From Anaerosomatales bacterium (GTDB lineage: Bacteria > Actinomycetota > Coriobacteriia > Anaerosomatales > Anaerosomataceae): a stretch of 64,000 nt of DNA. The position numbers and the translations under genes are program-made. The notes beneath the pieces are model-generated. The model had not been told where the DNA came from, made no database searches, and saw nothing but the letters and a program-made list of their open reading frames with translations. Position 1 is the first letter of the stretch. Each line of letters opens with the position of its first letter. The stretch covers positions 124,995 to 188,994 of the forward strand of contig JASEEU010000002.1 of assembly GCA_030019445.1 (NCBI GenBank), written 5' to 3'. Below, piece after piece: positions 36,458 to 45,009 of the stretch.

Positions 36458-37663
36458 TCAGCGCGACTCGATGCGGTATATGACGCCCGATGCGACGTCG
36501 AGCACGTAGACCTCGCCGTCCGCGTCCTGCCCGAATCCGGCGATCGGCATCCCGGTCTCGGCCACCTCGACGTTGCGCCAGCCGTCGGCCGACCGCGAGA
36601 GCGCCCATAGGCGGCCGCTGACGTAATCCGCGTAGAAGTAGACTCCGGCGAGATCGCGGGAGCGCTCTCCGCGGTAGACGAAGCCGCCCGTGATCGACTT
36701 GCCGGCGTCGCGCGCGTACTCGACGACCGGCATCGTCAGGCCCTCGGTGGAGGCCCCATCGGTGCCGGGCGGGTAAGGATGGCTCCCCTCGTAGAGCCGC
36801 CAGCCGTAGTTGCGCCCGCCGTTGCCGGCGGGCTCGACGTTGATCTCCTCCCAGGCGTTCTGGCCCACATCGGCGATGTAGAGCTCGCCGGTGAGCGCGT
36901 CGAACGAGAAGCGCCAGGGGTTGCGCAGACCGTAGTCCCAGATCTCGGGCTTGGCTCCGGCGCGACCGACGAACGGGTTGTCGTCGGGCACCGTGTAACC
37001 CGTCGCGGTTGAGACGTCGATCCGGAGGATCGTCCCCAGCAGGGTGCCGAGGTCCTGCCCGTTGTTCTGGGGGTCGCCGCCGCTGCCCCCGTCGCCGAGC
37101 GCCACGTAGAGGTAGCCGTCGGGGCCGAACGCGATCTGACCGCCGTTGTGGTTGGAGAAGGGCTGCTTCACGCGGAGGATGACCTCGGCGCTGTCGGGGT
37201 CGGCGACGTCGGGATCCGCCGAGACACGATAGCGCGCCACGACCGAGTCGCCGGCCCGGTCGGTGTAGTCGATGTAGAAGCGGCCCGTCTCGGCGAAGTC
37301 CGGCGGGAACGCGACAGCGAAGAGCCCTCGCTCGCCGCCCGTGCTGACGAGGTCGCGGACGTCGAGGAAGGGGACCGGGAGCGGCTCGCCGTCGTCGATG
37401 ACCATGACCCGGCCGGTGAGCTCGACGACGAACGACCGGCCGGAACCGTCGCCGGCGTGCGTCAACAGCACCGGCTGATCGAAGCGCGACCACGCCTCGG
37501 TCAGCTCGACCTCCGGCGGCCAGACGGGCTCGGGTTCCGGGGTCGTGGTCGGCTCAGGGGCTGACGGCTCGTCCACGATGACCGGGGGCGTCGGCTCGGA
37601 CGCGCATCCGGCGGTCCCCAGGACCAGCGCGACGGCGAGGGAGGCGATGATCGCTCGGCGCAT
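36458..37663 (-). CDS. PQQ-dependent sugar dehydrogenase-like lipoprotein
   Basis: A 401-residue lipoprotein (lipobox LGTAGC, Cys20) with a Pro/Glu-rich linker and a six-bladed beta-propeller of the soluble aldose sugar dehydrogenase / HHIP-like type. Signature segments are GERGLFAVAFPPDFAETGRF, HNGGQIAFGPDGYLYVALGDGG, EIWDYGLRNPWRFSFD, YIADVGQNAWEEIN and SITGGFVYRG. In the family these residues bind PQQ and Ca2+ and oxidise aldoses, passing electrons outside the membrane; whether this organism has PQQ is unknown. The ATG at 37663 follows GAAGAGGAG. It converges on the DUF4091 gene (15-base gap) and diverges from the DEAD-box gene. Confidence 0.87.
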   Translation of the reverse strand: MRRAIIASLAVALVLGTAGCASEPTPPVIVDEPSAPEPTTTPEPEPVWPPEVELTEAWSRFDQPVLLTHAGDGSGRSFVVELTGRVMVIDDGEPLPVPFLDVRDLVSTGGERGLFAVAFPPDFAETGRFYIDYTDRAGDSVVARYRVSADPDVADPDSAEVILRVKQPFSNHNGGQIAFGPDGYLYVALGDGGSGGDPQNNGQDLGTLLGTILRIDVSTATGYTVPDDNPFVGRAGAKPEIWDYGLRNPWRFSFDALTGELYIADVGQNAWEEINVEPAGNGGRNYGWRLYEGSHPYPPGTDGASTEGLTMPVVEYARDAGKSITGGFVYRGERSRDLAGVYFYADYVSGRLWALSRSADGWRNVEVAETGMPIAGFGQDADGEVYVLDVASGVIYRIESR

Positions 37664-37882
37664 GGCGGCTCCTCTTCCGGGCTCCTTTCTCAGTTCGTTC
37701 CCCGCACCCCGGATGACCCGCGGCGACCCCGGTTCGCTTCTCGGCACGGTTCCTGCTAGACTTGCCCGGTATTCCACCTAAGATTCGGTTGTCTGCGTAC
37801 TGCGCCTGTCGGCGGACTCGGACGTACTGAGTCTGCAACGAGTGCAGCCGAGAAAGCGGCGCACGGTACAGGAGACAATCGC

Positions 37883-39109
37883 ATGACGTTTCACTCGCTC
37901 GGCCTCGAGCCGCGCCTGCTCAAAGGCGTGGAGGCCATGGGCTACACCGAGCCCACACCCATCCAGGCGGACGCCATACCGCACATCCTCGCGGGCACCG
38001 ACGTCGTCGGCTGCGCCCAGACGGGCACCGGCAAGACCGCCGCATTCCTGCTCCCCACGCTCCAGCGCATCCCCACGCGCGAGGGCCTGAAGGCGCTCGT
38101 CGTCACCCCGACGCGCGAACTCGCGCTTCAGATCGGCGAGGTGGCGCGCGATGCCGCCCGCTTCTCCGGTCACCGCACGGCCGTCATCCACGGCGGCGTC
38201 GGCTACGAGCCCCAGATCGACAAACTGCGCCGCGGCTTCGAGATCGTCGTGGCGACGCCCGGACGCCTGCTCGACATCCACGAGCGCGGAGAGATCGACC
38301 TCTCCGGCGTCGAGGTGCTCGTCCTCGACGAGGCCGACCGTATGCTCGACATGGGCTTCTGGCCCGATGTCCGCCGAATCATCCGCCTGCTGCCCGAGCG
38401 CCGGCAGAACCTGCTGTTCTCGGCCACGCTCTCGAGCGGCGTGCTGCGTGTCGTGCAGTCGACGCTGCACGAGCCGGTGCGCGTCGAGACGGCGCCGGCG
38501 ACGACGCCGGTCGACCGCATCCGGCAGGTCGTCTACCCGGTGGGCAGCCAGCAGAAGAGCCAGCTGCTCGCGAGCCTGCTTGCCGAGGTGACCGATGACG
38601 GCCGCGTGCTCGTCTTCACCCGCACCAAGCACCGCGCCGATCGCGTGCAGCGCGTGCTGCAGCGCAGCGGCGTGTCGTGCGCTGCCATCCACGGCGACCG
38701 CACGCAGGCGCAGCGCCAGCGCGCGCTCGACGGCTTCAAGGACGGTCAACACCGCGTGCTCGTGGCGACCGACGTGGTCGCCCGCGGCATCGACGTCGAC
38801 GACATCACGCATGTCGTGAACTACGACCTGCCGAACACCCCCGAGGACTACGTGCACCGCATCGGCCGGACGGCGCGTGCGGGAGCGACCGGCCACGCCA
38901 TCTCGTTCCTCGCGCCCGAGGAGATCACGACGTTGCGTGACATCGAGGTCGCGCTCGGCGAAGTGCTCGCTTGCGAGGACCTGGATGGCTTCGAGTACGG
39001 CGATCGCATCGTTCCCGAGGCGGATCGTCCCGCGACGCGGGCGACCCGCACGGTGTACTCGAGCGGCATCCAGCGCCGCGGCCGGAACCGGCGCATTACC
39101 CGACGTTAA
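37883..39109 (+). CDS. DEAD-box RNA helicase
   Basis: A 408-residue ATP-dependent RNA helicase of the RhlE/CsdA group. All motifs are visible: Q motif PTPIQADAIP, motif I AQTGTGKT, Ia PTRELALQ, GG, Ib TPGRLLD, II DEADRMLDMGF, III SAT, IV VLVFTRTKHRAD, V ATDVVARGIDVDDI and VI HRIGRTARAG. It lacks the long C-terminal extensions of CsdA and ends soon after the helicase core with a basic tail (RRGRNRRITRR). Roles are ribosome assembly or cold-stress RNA remodelling. The 219-base divergent leader contains no element I can name with confidence. Confidence 0.95.
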   Translation: MTFHSLGLEPRLLKGVEAMGYTEPTPIQADAIPHILAGTDVVGCAQTGTGKTAAFLLPTLQRIPTREGLKALVVTPTRELALQIGEVARDAARFSGHRTAVIHGGVGYEPQIDKLRRGFEIVVATPGRLLDIHERGEIDLSGVEVLVLDEADRMLDMGFWPDVRRIIRLLPERRQNLLFSATLSSGVLRVVQSTLHEPVRVETAPATTPVDRIRQVVYPVGSQQKSQLLASLLAEVTDDGRVLVFTRTKHRADRVQRVLQRSGVSCAAIHGDRTQAQRQRALDGFKDGQHRVLVATDVVARGIDVDDITHVVNYDLPNTPEDYVHRIGRTARAGATGHAISFLAPEEITTLRDIEVALGEVLACEDLDGFEYGDRIVPEADRPATRATRTVYSSGIQRRGRNRRITRR

Positions 39110-39116
39110 GCGCACC

Positions 39117-39145
39117 TTGGGCTGCAGGGCAGTCCGCGATACAAT
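39117..39145 (+). promoter_or_regulatory. Sigma-70-type promoter of the PASTA gene
   Basis: TTGGGC (39117-39122) and TACAAT (39140-39145) are 17 bases apart, starting just after the helicase stop codon. The leader to the ATG at 39232 would be about 80 bases. Confidence 0.55.
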
Positions 39146-39231
39146 GTGCGGTGACATCGCGTCGCGTCGTCGGCGCCGCCACGTCGCCCGCTGCCGGGCG
39201 GCGGCGGGCGTCGCTTGTCGGGAGGCATGCA

Positions 39232-39930
39232 ATGGCGTTCTGGACGACAGGCACGGCTGCCCGGAGCGAGAGCGGGGAGAGCGACTCGGGTGCCATGCGC
39301 CAGATCGGCGCAGTGGTGCTCGTGCTCCTGCTGCTGCTCCTGCTCGTCATCTGGCTGTGGAGCCAGTTCACCACCGTGCCCGACATCGTCGGCCTGACCG
39401 AGTCCGACGCCGAGGTCGCGCTGGTCTCGGCCGACCTCGAGCTCGGCGATGTCACCACGCGCACCGCTGACGCAGCCGCCGGCGAGATCGTCGAGCAGAT
39501 GCCCTCACCCGGGTCGCGGGTCTTCAAGGGCTCGGAGATCGACGTGTTCGTCTCGGCAGAGGGCATGGCCGGAGAACCGGACGAGGGTCCTTCGGCCGAG
39601 AAGCCCGAAGGCGGCATCGACTTCCCGAGCGGCGAAGAGGGCACCGACGACCGCTTCACGATCGTGGCGGGATCGCTCAGCTCCGGCCCGACCGGTCCGC
39701 TCGTCCCCGATGTGCAGGCGCTCACGCTCACCGATGCGCGCTCAGCGCTCCGGGCGGCGGGCTACGGCGTGTCGGTGAAGTACGGGCCGAGCACCACCGG
39801 TCCCGGCACCGGGCGGGTCTTCTACCAGAACCCCGCGCCGAACGACGTCGCGTCGCGCGGTTCGACGGTCGTGATCTGGATCGCCACGGGCGCGCCCACC
39901 GAGGGCGTCCCGTACCCTGAGCCCGACTGA
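39232..39930 (+). CDS. Membrane-anchored PASTA-domain protein
   Basis: A 232-residue protein with a short cytoplasmic N-terminus, one membrane helix (about residues 24-43) and an outside part with two PASTA domains: TVPDIVGLTESDAEVALVSA ending in SEIDVFVS, and VPDVQALTLTDARSALRAAG ending in STVVIWIA, joined by an acidic Gly/Ser/Glu linker. PASTA domains bind peptidoglycan or muropeptides and usually sit on Ser/Thr kinases or penicillin-binding proteins; here no kinase or transpeptidase is attached, so it may be a wall sensor or scaffold. The ATG at 39232 has GGGAGG upstream. The wall-binding peptidase gene follows after 11 bases. Confidence 0.85.
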   Translation: MAFWTTGTAARSESGESDSGAMRQIGAVVLVLLLLLLLVIWLWSQFTTVPDIVGLTESDAEVALVSADLELGDVTTRTADAAAGEIVEQMPSPGSRVFKGSEIDVFVSAEGMAGEPDEGPSAEKPEGGIDFPSGEEGTDDRFTIVAGSLSSGPTGPLVPDVQALTLTDARSALRAAGYGVSVKYGPSTTGPGTGRVFYQNPAPNDVASRGSTVVIWIATGAPTEGVPYPEPD

Positions 39931-39941
39931 TCGAGACGGTC

Positions 39942-41786
39942 ATGAGCGCGCCGCGCGACACGGTACGTGCGCTCGTCACGCTCCTGACCGCCTGCCTGAT
40001 CGCGCTCTCCCTGCCCGCGCGCGCGGATGCGGCCGTCCCCGTCGCGCGCGTCGCCGGTCCGGACCGCTACGCGACGGCCGTCGCCGTCTCGCGGTCCACC
40101 TTCCCCACGGGCGCTGACGCCGTCGTCATCGCGACCGGCCGCCAGTGGGCGGACGCGCTCGGCGGCTCCGGTCTTGCCGGGGCCGGCTCCGCACCCGTGC
40201 TCCTCACCGAGCCCCATCGTCTTCCCGCTTCGGTCCGCGCTGAGATCGAGCGCCTCGCGCCCACCAGCGCCTACGTGCTGGGCGGGACGAGCGCCGTCGC
40301 GCAGGCCGTCCTCGAGCAGGTGCGCTCCGCGCTGCCGCCGGGGGCGACGGTCACGCGGCTCGCTGGTGCCGACCGCTATCTCACCGCCGTTCGGGTGGCA
40401 ACTGAGACCGTCGCCCGGGCGGAGACGCCGGACGGCGTCGCCTTCGTCGCGACCGGTCGGGACTTCGCCGACGCGCTCTCCGCGGCCCCGGTGGCGTTCG
40501 CGCTCGAGCGCCCGGTCTACCTCGTCGATGACGGGCCGCGCGTCGCCACGGTCACGGCGGCGCTACGCGCCGGGGGCGTGACCGACGTCGTGCTCCTCGG
40601 CGGGACGGCCGCGGTCCCGGAAGGCGTCGAGCGCGCGCTCGCGGCGGCGCTCGGCGGTGCGGAGCACGTGACGCGGCTCGCCGGGCGGGACCGGCACGCC
40701 ACGGCCGTGCTCGTCGGGGAGTGGGCGGTCGCCGAGGCCGGCTTCTCGTGGTCCGCGCCGGGGCTTGCCGCGAGCACGGCGTTCGCCGACGGCATCACCG
40801 GCGGCGTGCTGCTCGGCACGCGGCGCGCCCCGCTGCTTCTCACGCCGTCCGACGGTCTCGCCGATGTCGTGGCCGGCGCGCTCTACGCGCGACGGGGCCT
40901 CGTCACCGGCTACACCGCCATCGGCGGCACCGCCACCGTGCCGCGCCACGTCGCCACCGAGGCGCAGCAGGCGCTCGTCGCGCCGTTCTTCTCGGCGGCG
41001 AACGCCATGACGGATGTGCGGGCGATCGCCGGGTTCGGCGCGCGCGGCGCGGGCTCTGTGGCCGAGCGCCGCGCCTTCGACCACATCGCAGGGCGACTGC
41101 GCTCGTGGGGCTACACCGTCACCATGGCCGAGGTGAGCGTGCCCGACGGCCTCACGTCGCACAACGTGATCGCCGAGAAGCCCGGCTCCTCGGCGGACGT
41201 GGTGCTCATCGGAGCGCACGTGGACAGCAAGCCGCCGTCGCCCGGCGCCAACGACAACGCCTCGGGCTGCGCCGTCACGCTCGAGCTCGCGCGCCTGCTG
41301 GCCGAGGCGCCCGTCACGCCCACGGTGCGGTTCGTGTTCTTCGGCGCCGAGGAGATCGCCGGTGACACGCCGGACGACCACCACTTCGGCTCGCGGCAGT
41401 ACGTGGCCTCGCTCGGCACGGCCGACCGGGCGCGCATCCACGCGATGGTCTCGGTCGACATGGTCGGCTACGGCCCGGACTTCCACGTGCGCAGCCTCGG
41501 GACCGGTCCGTGGTCGTGCGTGACGTCCCTGCAGGCGTGGGGCGCGTACACGGCGCACCGGCCGTCGTATCTCAAGGATCTCGGCCGGTACGGGTGGAGC
41601 GATCACGAGGCGTTCGAGCGCGCGGGCATCCCCGCTGCGTGGATCCAGTGGCGCGACGACCCCGTCTACCACACGGCCGCCGACGTGGCCTCCCACGTGC
41701 AGTCGTCCCGGGTGCGCGTCACCGGACGCCTGCTGCGGGGCTGGGTGCTCGCGCTCGATCAGGCGAACCTCGACGCGCTCCGGTGA
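39942..41786 (+). CDS. Surface M28-family metallopeptidase with cell-wall-binding repeat 2 domain
   Basis: A 614-residue exported protein with a signal peptide ending at RADAA. Residues of about 32-340 hold three wall-binding type 2 units (DRYATAVAVS, DRYLTAVRVA, DRHATAVLVG; QWADALGG, DFADALSA). Residues of about 395-600 are an M28 aminopeptidase-like domain with the zinc ligands in VLIGAHVDSKPPSPGANDNASG, the catalytic Glu pair in FFGAEEIAG, and SVDMVGYG, plus a final His in PVYHTAAD. It should trim peptides at the cell surface, feeding the amino-acid degradation encoded nearby. Unlike the other two wall-binding proteins here, the binding module is N-terminal. Confidence 0.9.
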   Translation: MSAPRDTVRALVTLLTACLIALSLPARADAAVPVARVAGPDRYATAVAVSRSTFPTGADAVVIATGRQWADALGGSGLAGAGSAPVLLTEPHRLPASVRAEIERLAPTSAYVLGGTSAVAQAVLEQVRSALPPGATVTRLAGADRYLTAVRVATETVARAETPDGVAFVATGRDFADALSAAPVAFALERPVYLVDDGPRVATVTAALRAGGVTDVVLLGGTAAVPEGVERALAAALGGAEHVTRLAGRDRHATAVLVGEWAVAEAGFSWSAPGLAASTAFADGITGGVLLGTRRAPLLLTPSDGLADVVAGALYARRGLVTGYTAIGGTATVPRHVATEAQQALVAPFFSAANAMTDVRAIAGFGARGAGSVAERRAFDHIAGRLRSWGYTVTMAEVSVPDGLTSHNVIAEKPGSSADVVLIGAHVDSKPPSPGANDNASGCAVTLELARLLAEAPVTPTVRFVFFGAEEIAGDTPDDHHFGSRQYVASLGTADRARIHAMVSVDMVGYGPDFHVRSLGTGPWSCVTSLQAWGAYTAHRPSYLKDLGRYGWSDHEAFERAGIPAAWIQWRDDPVYHTAADVASHVQSSRVRVTGRLLRGWVLALDQANLDALR

Positions 41787-41852
41787 TGCGGGCGGCCGCG
41801 CCGCGAGCCGTGTAGGATGGAGCGGTCGGCTGTTCAAGGAGGTCGTACGAGA

Positions 41853-42161
41853 GTGAGCGACACAGGCCAGGTCACCGCGCGGATGTTCGGCGCGCTCTAC
41901 ACGTATCGCAAGGAACAGGGGCTGCCGTCGACGCAGACGGTGGCGATTCCCGCCGAGGGGATCACCGGCGCGGGTCTGGCCGAGACGATCGGCCTCCCGC
42001 CCGAGCTCATCGAAGGCGTCTTCATCAACCGCGTCGTCTGCGGGCTCGACGAGCTCATCCATCCGGGTGACCGGGTGGCGTTCGTGCCCTACGGCACGCC
42101 GGGGCCGCACCGGTACTACCTCGGCTTGTATGACGCCGGCAAGCACGGGCACGACGGGTGA
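41853..42161 (+). CDS. MoaD/ThiS-like beta-grasp protein
   Basis: A 102-residue protein. GQVTARMFGALYTYRKEQG, then GAGLAETIGLPPELIEGVFINRVV and HPGDRVAFVPYGTPGPHR match the ubiquitin-like fold of MoaD/ThiS sulfur carriers, especially those found with tungsten enzymes. The tail continues past the usual end to GKHGHDG and lacks a terminal Gly-Gly, so adenylation and sulfur transfer are doubtful. The GTG at 41853 has AAGGAGG upstream. No cofactor-biosynthesis partner lies beside it; rlmKL follows after 37 bases. Confidence 0.7.
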   Translation: MSDTGQVTARMFGALYTYRKEQGLPSTQTVAIPAEGITGAGLAETIGLPPELIEGVFINRVVCGLDELIHPGDRVAFVPYGTPGPHRYYLGLYDAGKHGHDG

Positions 42162-42198
42162 GCCCGGCCCGTCGGACGGCGGACCGAAGGGTGGCGTG

Positions 42199-44481
42199 AT
42201 GGACGAGATGCGCTTCGCCGCGCCGTGCGCATCGGGCCTCGAGCCGCTGCTGGCCGAGGAGGTGGCGGCGTTGGGCGCCGAGGACGTGCGCGAGACACGG
42301 GGTGCCGTGACCTTCTCGGCGGACCTGACCACCGGCTATCGCGTCTGCCTGTGGTCGCGTACCGCGAGCCGGGTGCTGCTCGAACTCGCCGAGTTCGCAT
42401 GCGCCGACGCCGACGAGCTGTACGCGGGCGTCGCAGCGGTGCCGTGGGAGGAGCACGTGCACCCCGACAGGACCATCGCCGTGAACGCCGTGGGGACGAC
42501 GGAGCGGCTCGCGAACACGCAGTTCGTCGCGCGCCGCGTCAAGGACGCGGTCGTGGACCGGCTGCGCGAGCGGACCGGGCGACGCCCGTCGGTCGATCTC
42601 GATCGCCCGGACGTGCGCCTCAACCTTCGCCTGCGTCGTGGTCGGGCGACGCTCGCCCTCGACCTCGCCGGCGAGCCGCTCCACCGACGCGGCTATCGCG
42701 CGCCGGGCGAGCAAGGCGCGGCGCCGCTCAAAGAGACGCTCGCCGCGGCGCTGCTGCTGCGTGCCGGCTGGCCCGTGGTCGCCGCGCGTGGCGGCGCGCT
42801 CATCGATCCGTTCTGCGGGAGCGGGACCCTGCTCATCGAAGGCGCTCTCATGGCGGCCGATCGCGCCCCGGGGCTGCTGCGTGACCACTGGGGCTTCACC
42901 AGCTGGCTCGGACACGACGCGACGGCCTGGGAGGACCTGCTCGCCGAGGCGGACGACCGGGCCGAGGCGGGCGGGACGGACCTGCCCGCGATCGTGGGAT
43001 CCGATAACGACGCGACCGCCGTCGAGCTCGCCCGCGCATGCATCAGGCGCGCGGGCCTCGGCGGGTGCGTGGACGTGTCGGTCCGCGCTATCGGGGAGCT
43101 CGAGCCGCCGGCAGGCGCCACGCCCGGACTGGTCGTGACCAACCCGCCACACGGGATCCGCCTCGGTGACGCGGCGCGCCTCGAGGCGCTCTACGGGGTC
43201 CTCGGCCAACGCCTTGCGGCAGGGTTCGATGGGTGGGAGGCGGCGGTGTTCGTGACCGACGCGCGCCTCGCCCGGGCCGTCGGGCTCCGCTCGCACAAGC
43301 GCTACGCGTTCGCCAGCGGGGCGCTCAAGGCGTACCTCTACCTCTTCCAGATCGAGCAGGAGAACCGCTATCAGCCCACGGGCGGGGTGCGAGCGCCGCA
43401 CGCCGCGGACGCGCCGGCGACCGGGAGGGAGGACGGGCGGGACCCGTCGCCATCGGGGACCGATGAGCGCTCTCCCGGCGCCGAGATGTTCGCCAACCGT
43501 CTGCGCAAGCGCTACCGGCACCTCGGCAAGTGGGCCCGGCGCGAGGGTGTCACATGTTATCGCGTGTACGACGCTGACCTGCCCGAGTACAACGTGGCGG
43601 TCGACCGCTACGAGGGCGCCGGCCCGGACGAGGGTCGCCGCTTCGCGCACGTGCAGGAGTACGCGCCGCCGGCCTCCGTCGACGCCGACCGGGCCGCCGA
43701 GCGGCTCGCCGAGGCGCTCGACGTCACGGCCGACGTCCTCGGAGTCGCGCCCGGCGACGTCGTGCTCAAGGTCCGCCGCCGCCAGCGCGGCACGGAGCAG
43801 TACGACCGTCAGGACGAGCGCGGCGAGTCCGTCCAGGTGGCCGAGGGGGACCTGCGCTTCCTCGTCAATCTGCGCGACTACCTGGACACCGGGCTCTTCC
43901 TCGACCACCGGCCCGTTCGGGCGCTGCTGCGGGACCGCGCCGCCGGGACGCGCTTCTGCAACCTGTTCGCCTACACGGGTACCGCGAGCGTCTATGCCGC
44001 CGCCGGCGGTGCGGCATCCACGACCACCGTGGACCTCTCGGCTACCTACATCGACTGGGCCGAGCGCAACCTGACGCTCAACGGGTTCGTTCGGAGCGAG
44101 GAGCACCGGCTCGTGCGTGCGGACGTGCTCGCCTGGGTGGCCGAGGAGGGCGAGCGTATCGTCCGGGGCGAGGTGGACGCCTATGACCTCGTCTTCTGCG
44201 ATCCGCCATCGTTCTCCAACAGCAAGCGCATGGATGCGACGTTCGACGTCCAGCGCGACCACGCGGCGCTCCTGACCGCGACGGCCGGATTGCTCGCCCG
44301 CGACGGGCTCATCGTCTTCTCGACCAATCGCCGTGGCTTCGCGCTCGATCGCGCGGCGCTGACGGGCCTGGACGCCGAGGACATCACCGCCGCCACGATA
44401 CCGCCGGACTTCGAGCGCAACCCGCAGGTGCATGCGTGCTTCCTCGTTCGGCGCGCCGTGTCCGAGGGCCGACGGGCGTGA
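42199..44481 (+). CDS. rlmL: Bifunctional 23S rRNA methyltransferase RlmKL
   Basis: A 760-residue fusion that methylates G2445 (N2) and G2069 (N7) of 23S rRNA in the cytoplasm. Order: N-terminal ferredoxin-like and THUMP region (about 1-165), the RlmL methyltransferase with DPFCGSGTLLIEGAL (about 203) and VTNPPHGIRLGD (about 313), then the RlmK half with a PUA-like start, CNLFAYTGTASVYAAAGGA (about 586) and CDPPSFSNSKRMDATFDVQRDH (about 667). The RlmL catalytic motif reads NPPH where NPPY is usual. The two halves are joined by an acidic linker as in E. coli. The ATG at 42199 is used, with GAAGGGTGG just before it. Confidence 0.93.
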   Translation: MDEMRFAAPCASGLEPLLAEEVAALGAEDVRETRGAVTFSADLTTGYRVCLWSRTASRVLLELAEFACADADELYAGVAAVPWEEHVHPDRTIAVNAVGTTERLANTQFVARRVKDAVVDRLRERTGRRPSVDLDRPDVRLNLRLRRGRATLALDLAGEPLHRRGYRAPGEQGAAPLKETLAAALLLRAGWPVVAARGGALIDPFCGSGTLLIEGALMAADRAPGLLRDHWGFTSWLGHDATAWEDLLAEADDRAEAGGTDLPAIVGSDNDATAVELARACIRRAGLGGCVDVSVRAIGELEPPAGATPGLVVTNPPHGIRLGDAARLEALYGVLGQRLAAGFDGWEAAVFVTDARLARAVGLRSHKRYAFASGALKAYLYLFQIEQENRYQPTGGVRAPHAADAPATGREDGRDPSPSGTDERSPGAEMFANRLRKRYRHLGKWARREGVTCYRVYDADLPEYNVAVDRYEGAGPDEGRRFAHVQEYAPPASVDADRAAERLAEALDVTADVLGVAPGDVVLKVRRRQRGTEQYDRQDERGESVQVAEGDLRFLVNLRDYLDTGLFLDHRPVRALLRDRAAGTRFCNLFAYTGTASVYAAAGGAASTTTVDLSATYIDWAERNLTLNGFVRSEEHRLVRADVLAWVAEEGERIVRGEVDAYDLVFCDPPSFSNSKRMDATFDVQRDHAALLTATAGLLARDGLIVFSTNRRGFALDRAALTGLDAEDITAATIPPDFERNPQVHACFLVRRAVSEGRRA

Positions 44482-44534
44482 CCTCGCGGAGGGCACGTCG
44501 CCTCTAGCCAATGCCGCGAGATTCGCTTATTGTG

Positions 44535-44564
44535 TTGCGGGGCCGGAATGCACGGCCTTAGGAT
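44535..44564 (+). promoter_or_regulatory. Candidate promoter of the cold-shock gene
   Basis: TTGCGG (44535-44540) and TAGGAT (44559-44564) are 18 bases apart. Transcription from here would give a leader of about 95 bases, consistent with the long, structured 5' leaders of cspA-type mRNAs. Confidence 0.45.
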
Positions 44565-44668
44565 TCGCGGCGTGACACCCTCGGGTCTTCAGAGCACCGA
44601 ATGGATGGTGCGTGCGAGGATTGTCGGGCCGCTTTGTTTTGCCCCAAGGGGCGAGAGGATGGATTTGC

Positions 44669-44872
44669 ATGACGAAGGGTACTGTGAAGTGGTTCAACCC
44701 GGACAAGGGCTACGGCTTCATCGCGCGTGAGGACGGCGACGACGTCTTCGTCCACTTCAGCGCGATCCAGGGTGAGGGCTTCAAGACGCTTGACGAGGGT
44801 CAGGCCGTCGAGTTCGAGATCACCACGGGCAACAACGGCAAGCTCCAGGCGAGCAACGTCCACAAGCTCTAG
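44669..44872 (+). CDS. Cold-shock protein (CspA family)
   Basis: A 67-residue single cold-shock domain that binds single-stranded RNA and DNA and melts mRNA structure. RNP1 is KGYGFIAR and RNP2 is DVFVHFSAI, both complete. Length and the start TKGTVKWFN are typical. The ATG at 44669 is preceded by GCGAGAGGATGG. It is monocistronic: promoter and long leader upstream, strong hairpin downstream. Whether it is cold-induced or constitutive cannot be told. Confidence 0.96.
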   Translation: MTKGTVKWFNPDKGYGFIAREDGDDVFVHFSAIQGEGFKTLDEGQAVEFEITTGNNGKLQASNVHKL

Positions 44873-44910
44873 GTGCCGCCCGGAGGCCTTGTCCTCCATA
44901 CAGTGCACAG

Positions 44911-44940
44911 GCGACCCCGGCCGGAATCGGCCGGGGTCGC
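44911..44940 (+). terminator. Strong hairpin terminator of the cold-shock gene
   Basis: GCGACCCCGGCCG and CGGCCGGGGTCGC pair perfectly over 13 bases with a 4-base loop (GAAT, 44924-44927). It begins 39 bases after the csp stop. There is no T run. Confidence 0.75.
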
Positions 44941-45009
44941 TGGCGTTCCGGGACCGTGCGAACGGGTATGTCCTTCTCTGGCTACCAGCCGGTCCCGGGA
45001 GGTGATGCC

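Noticed and set aside
40563-42332. Minus-strand open frame of 589 codons across the M28 peptidase and MoaD-like genes
   Set aside because: Crosses two real genes and the gap between them; no recognisable domain.
42055-44511. Minus-strand open frame of 818 codons across rlmKL
   Set aside because: Shadow of a recognised gene; no fold and an atypical His/Arg-rich composition.
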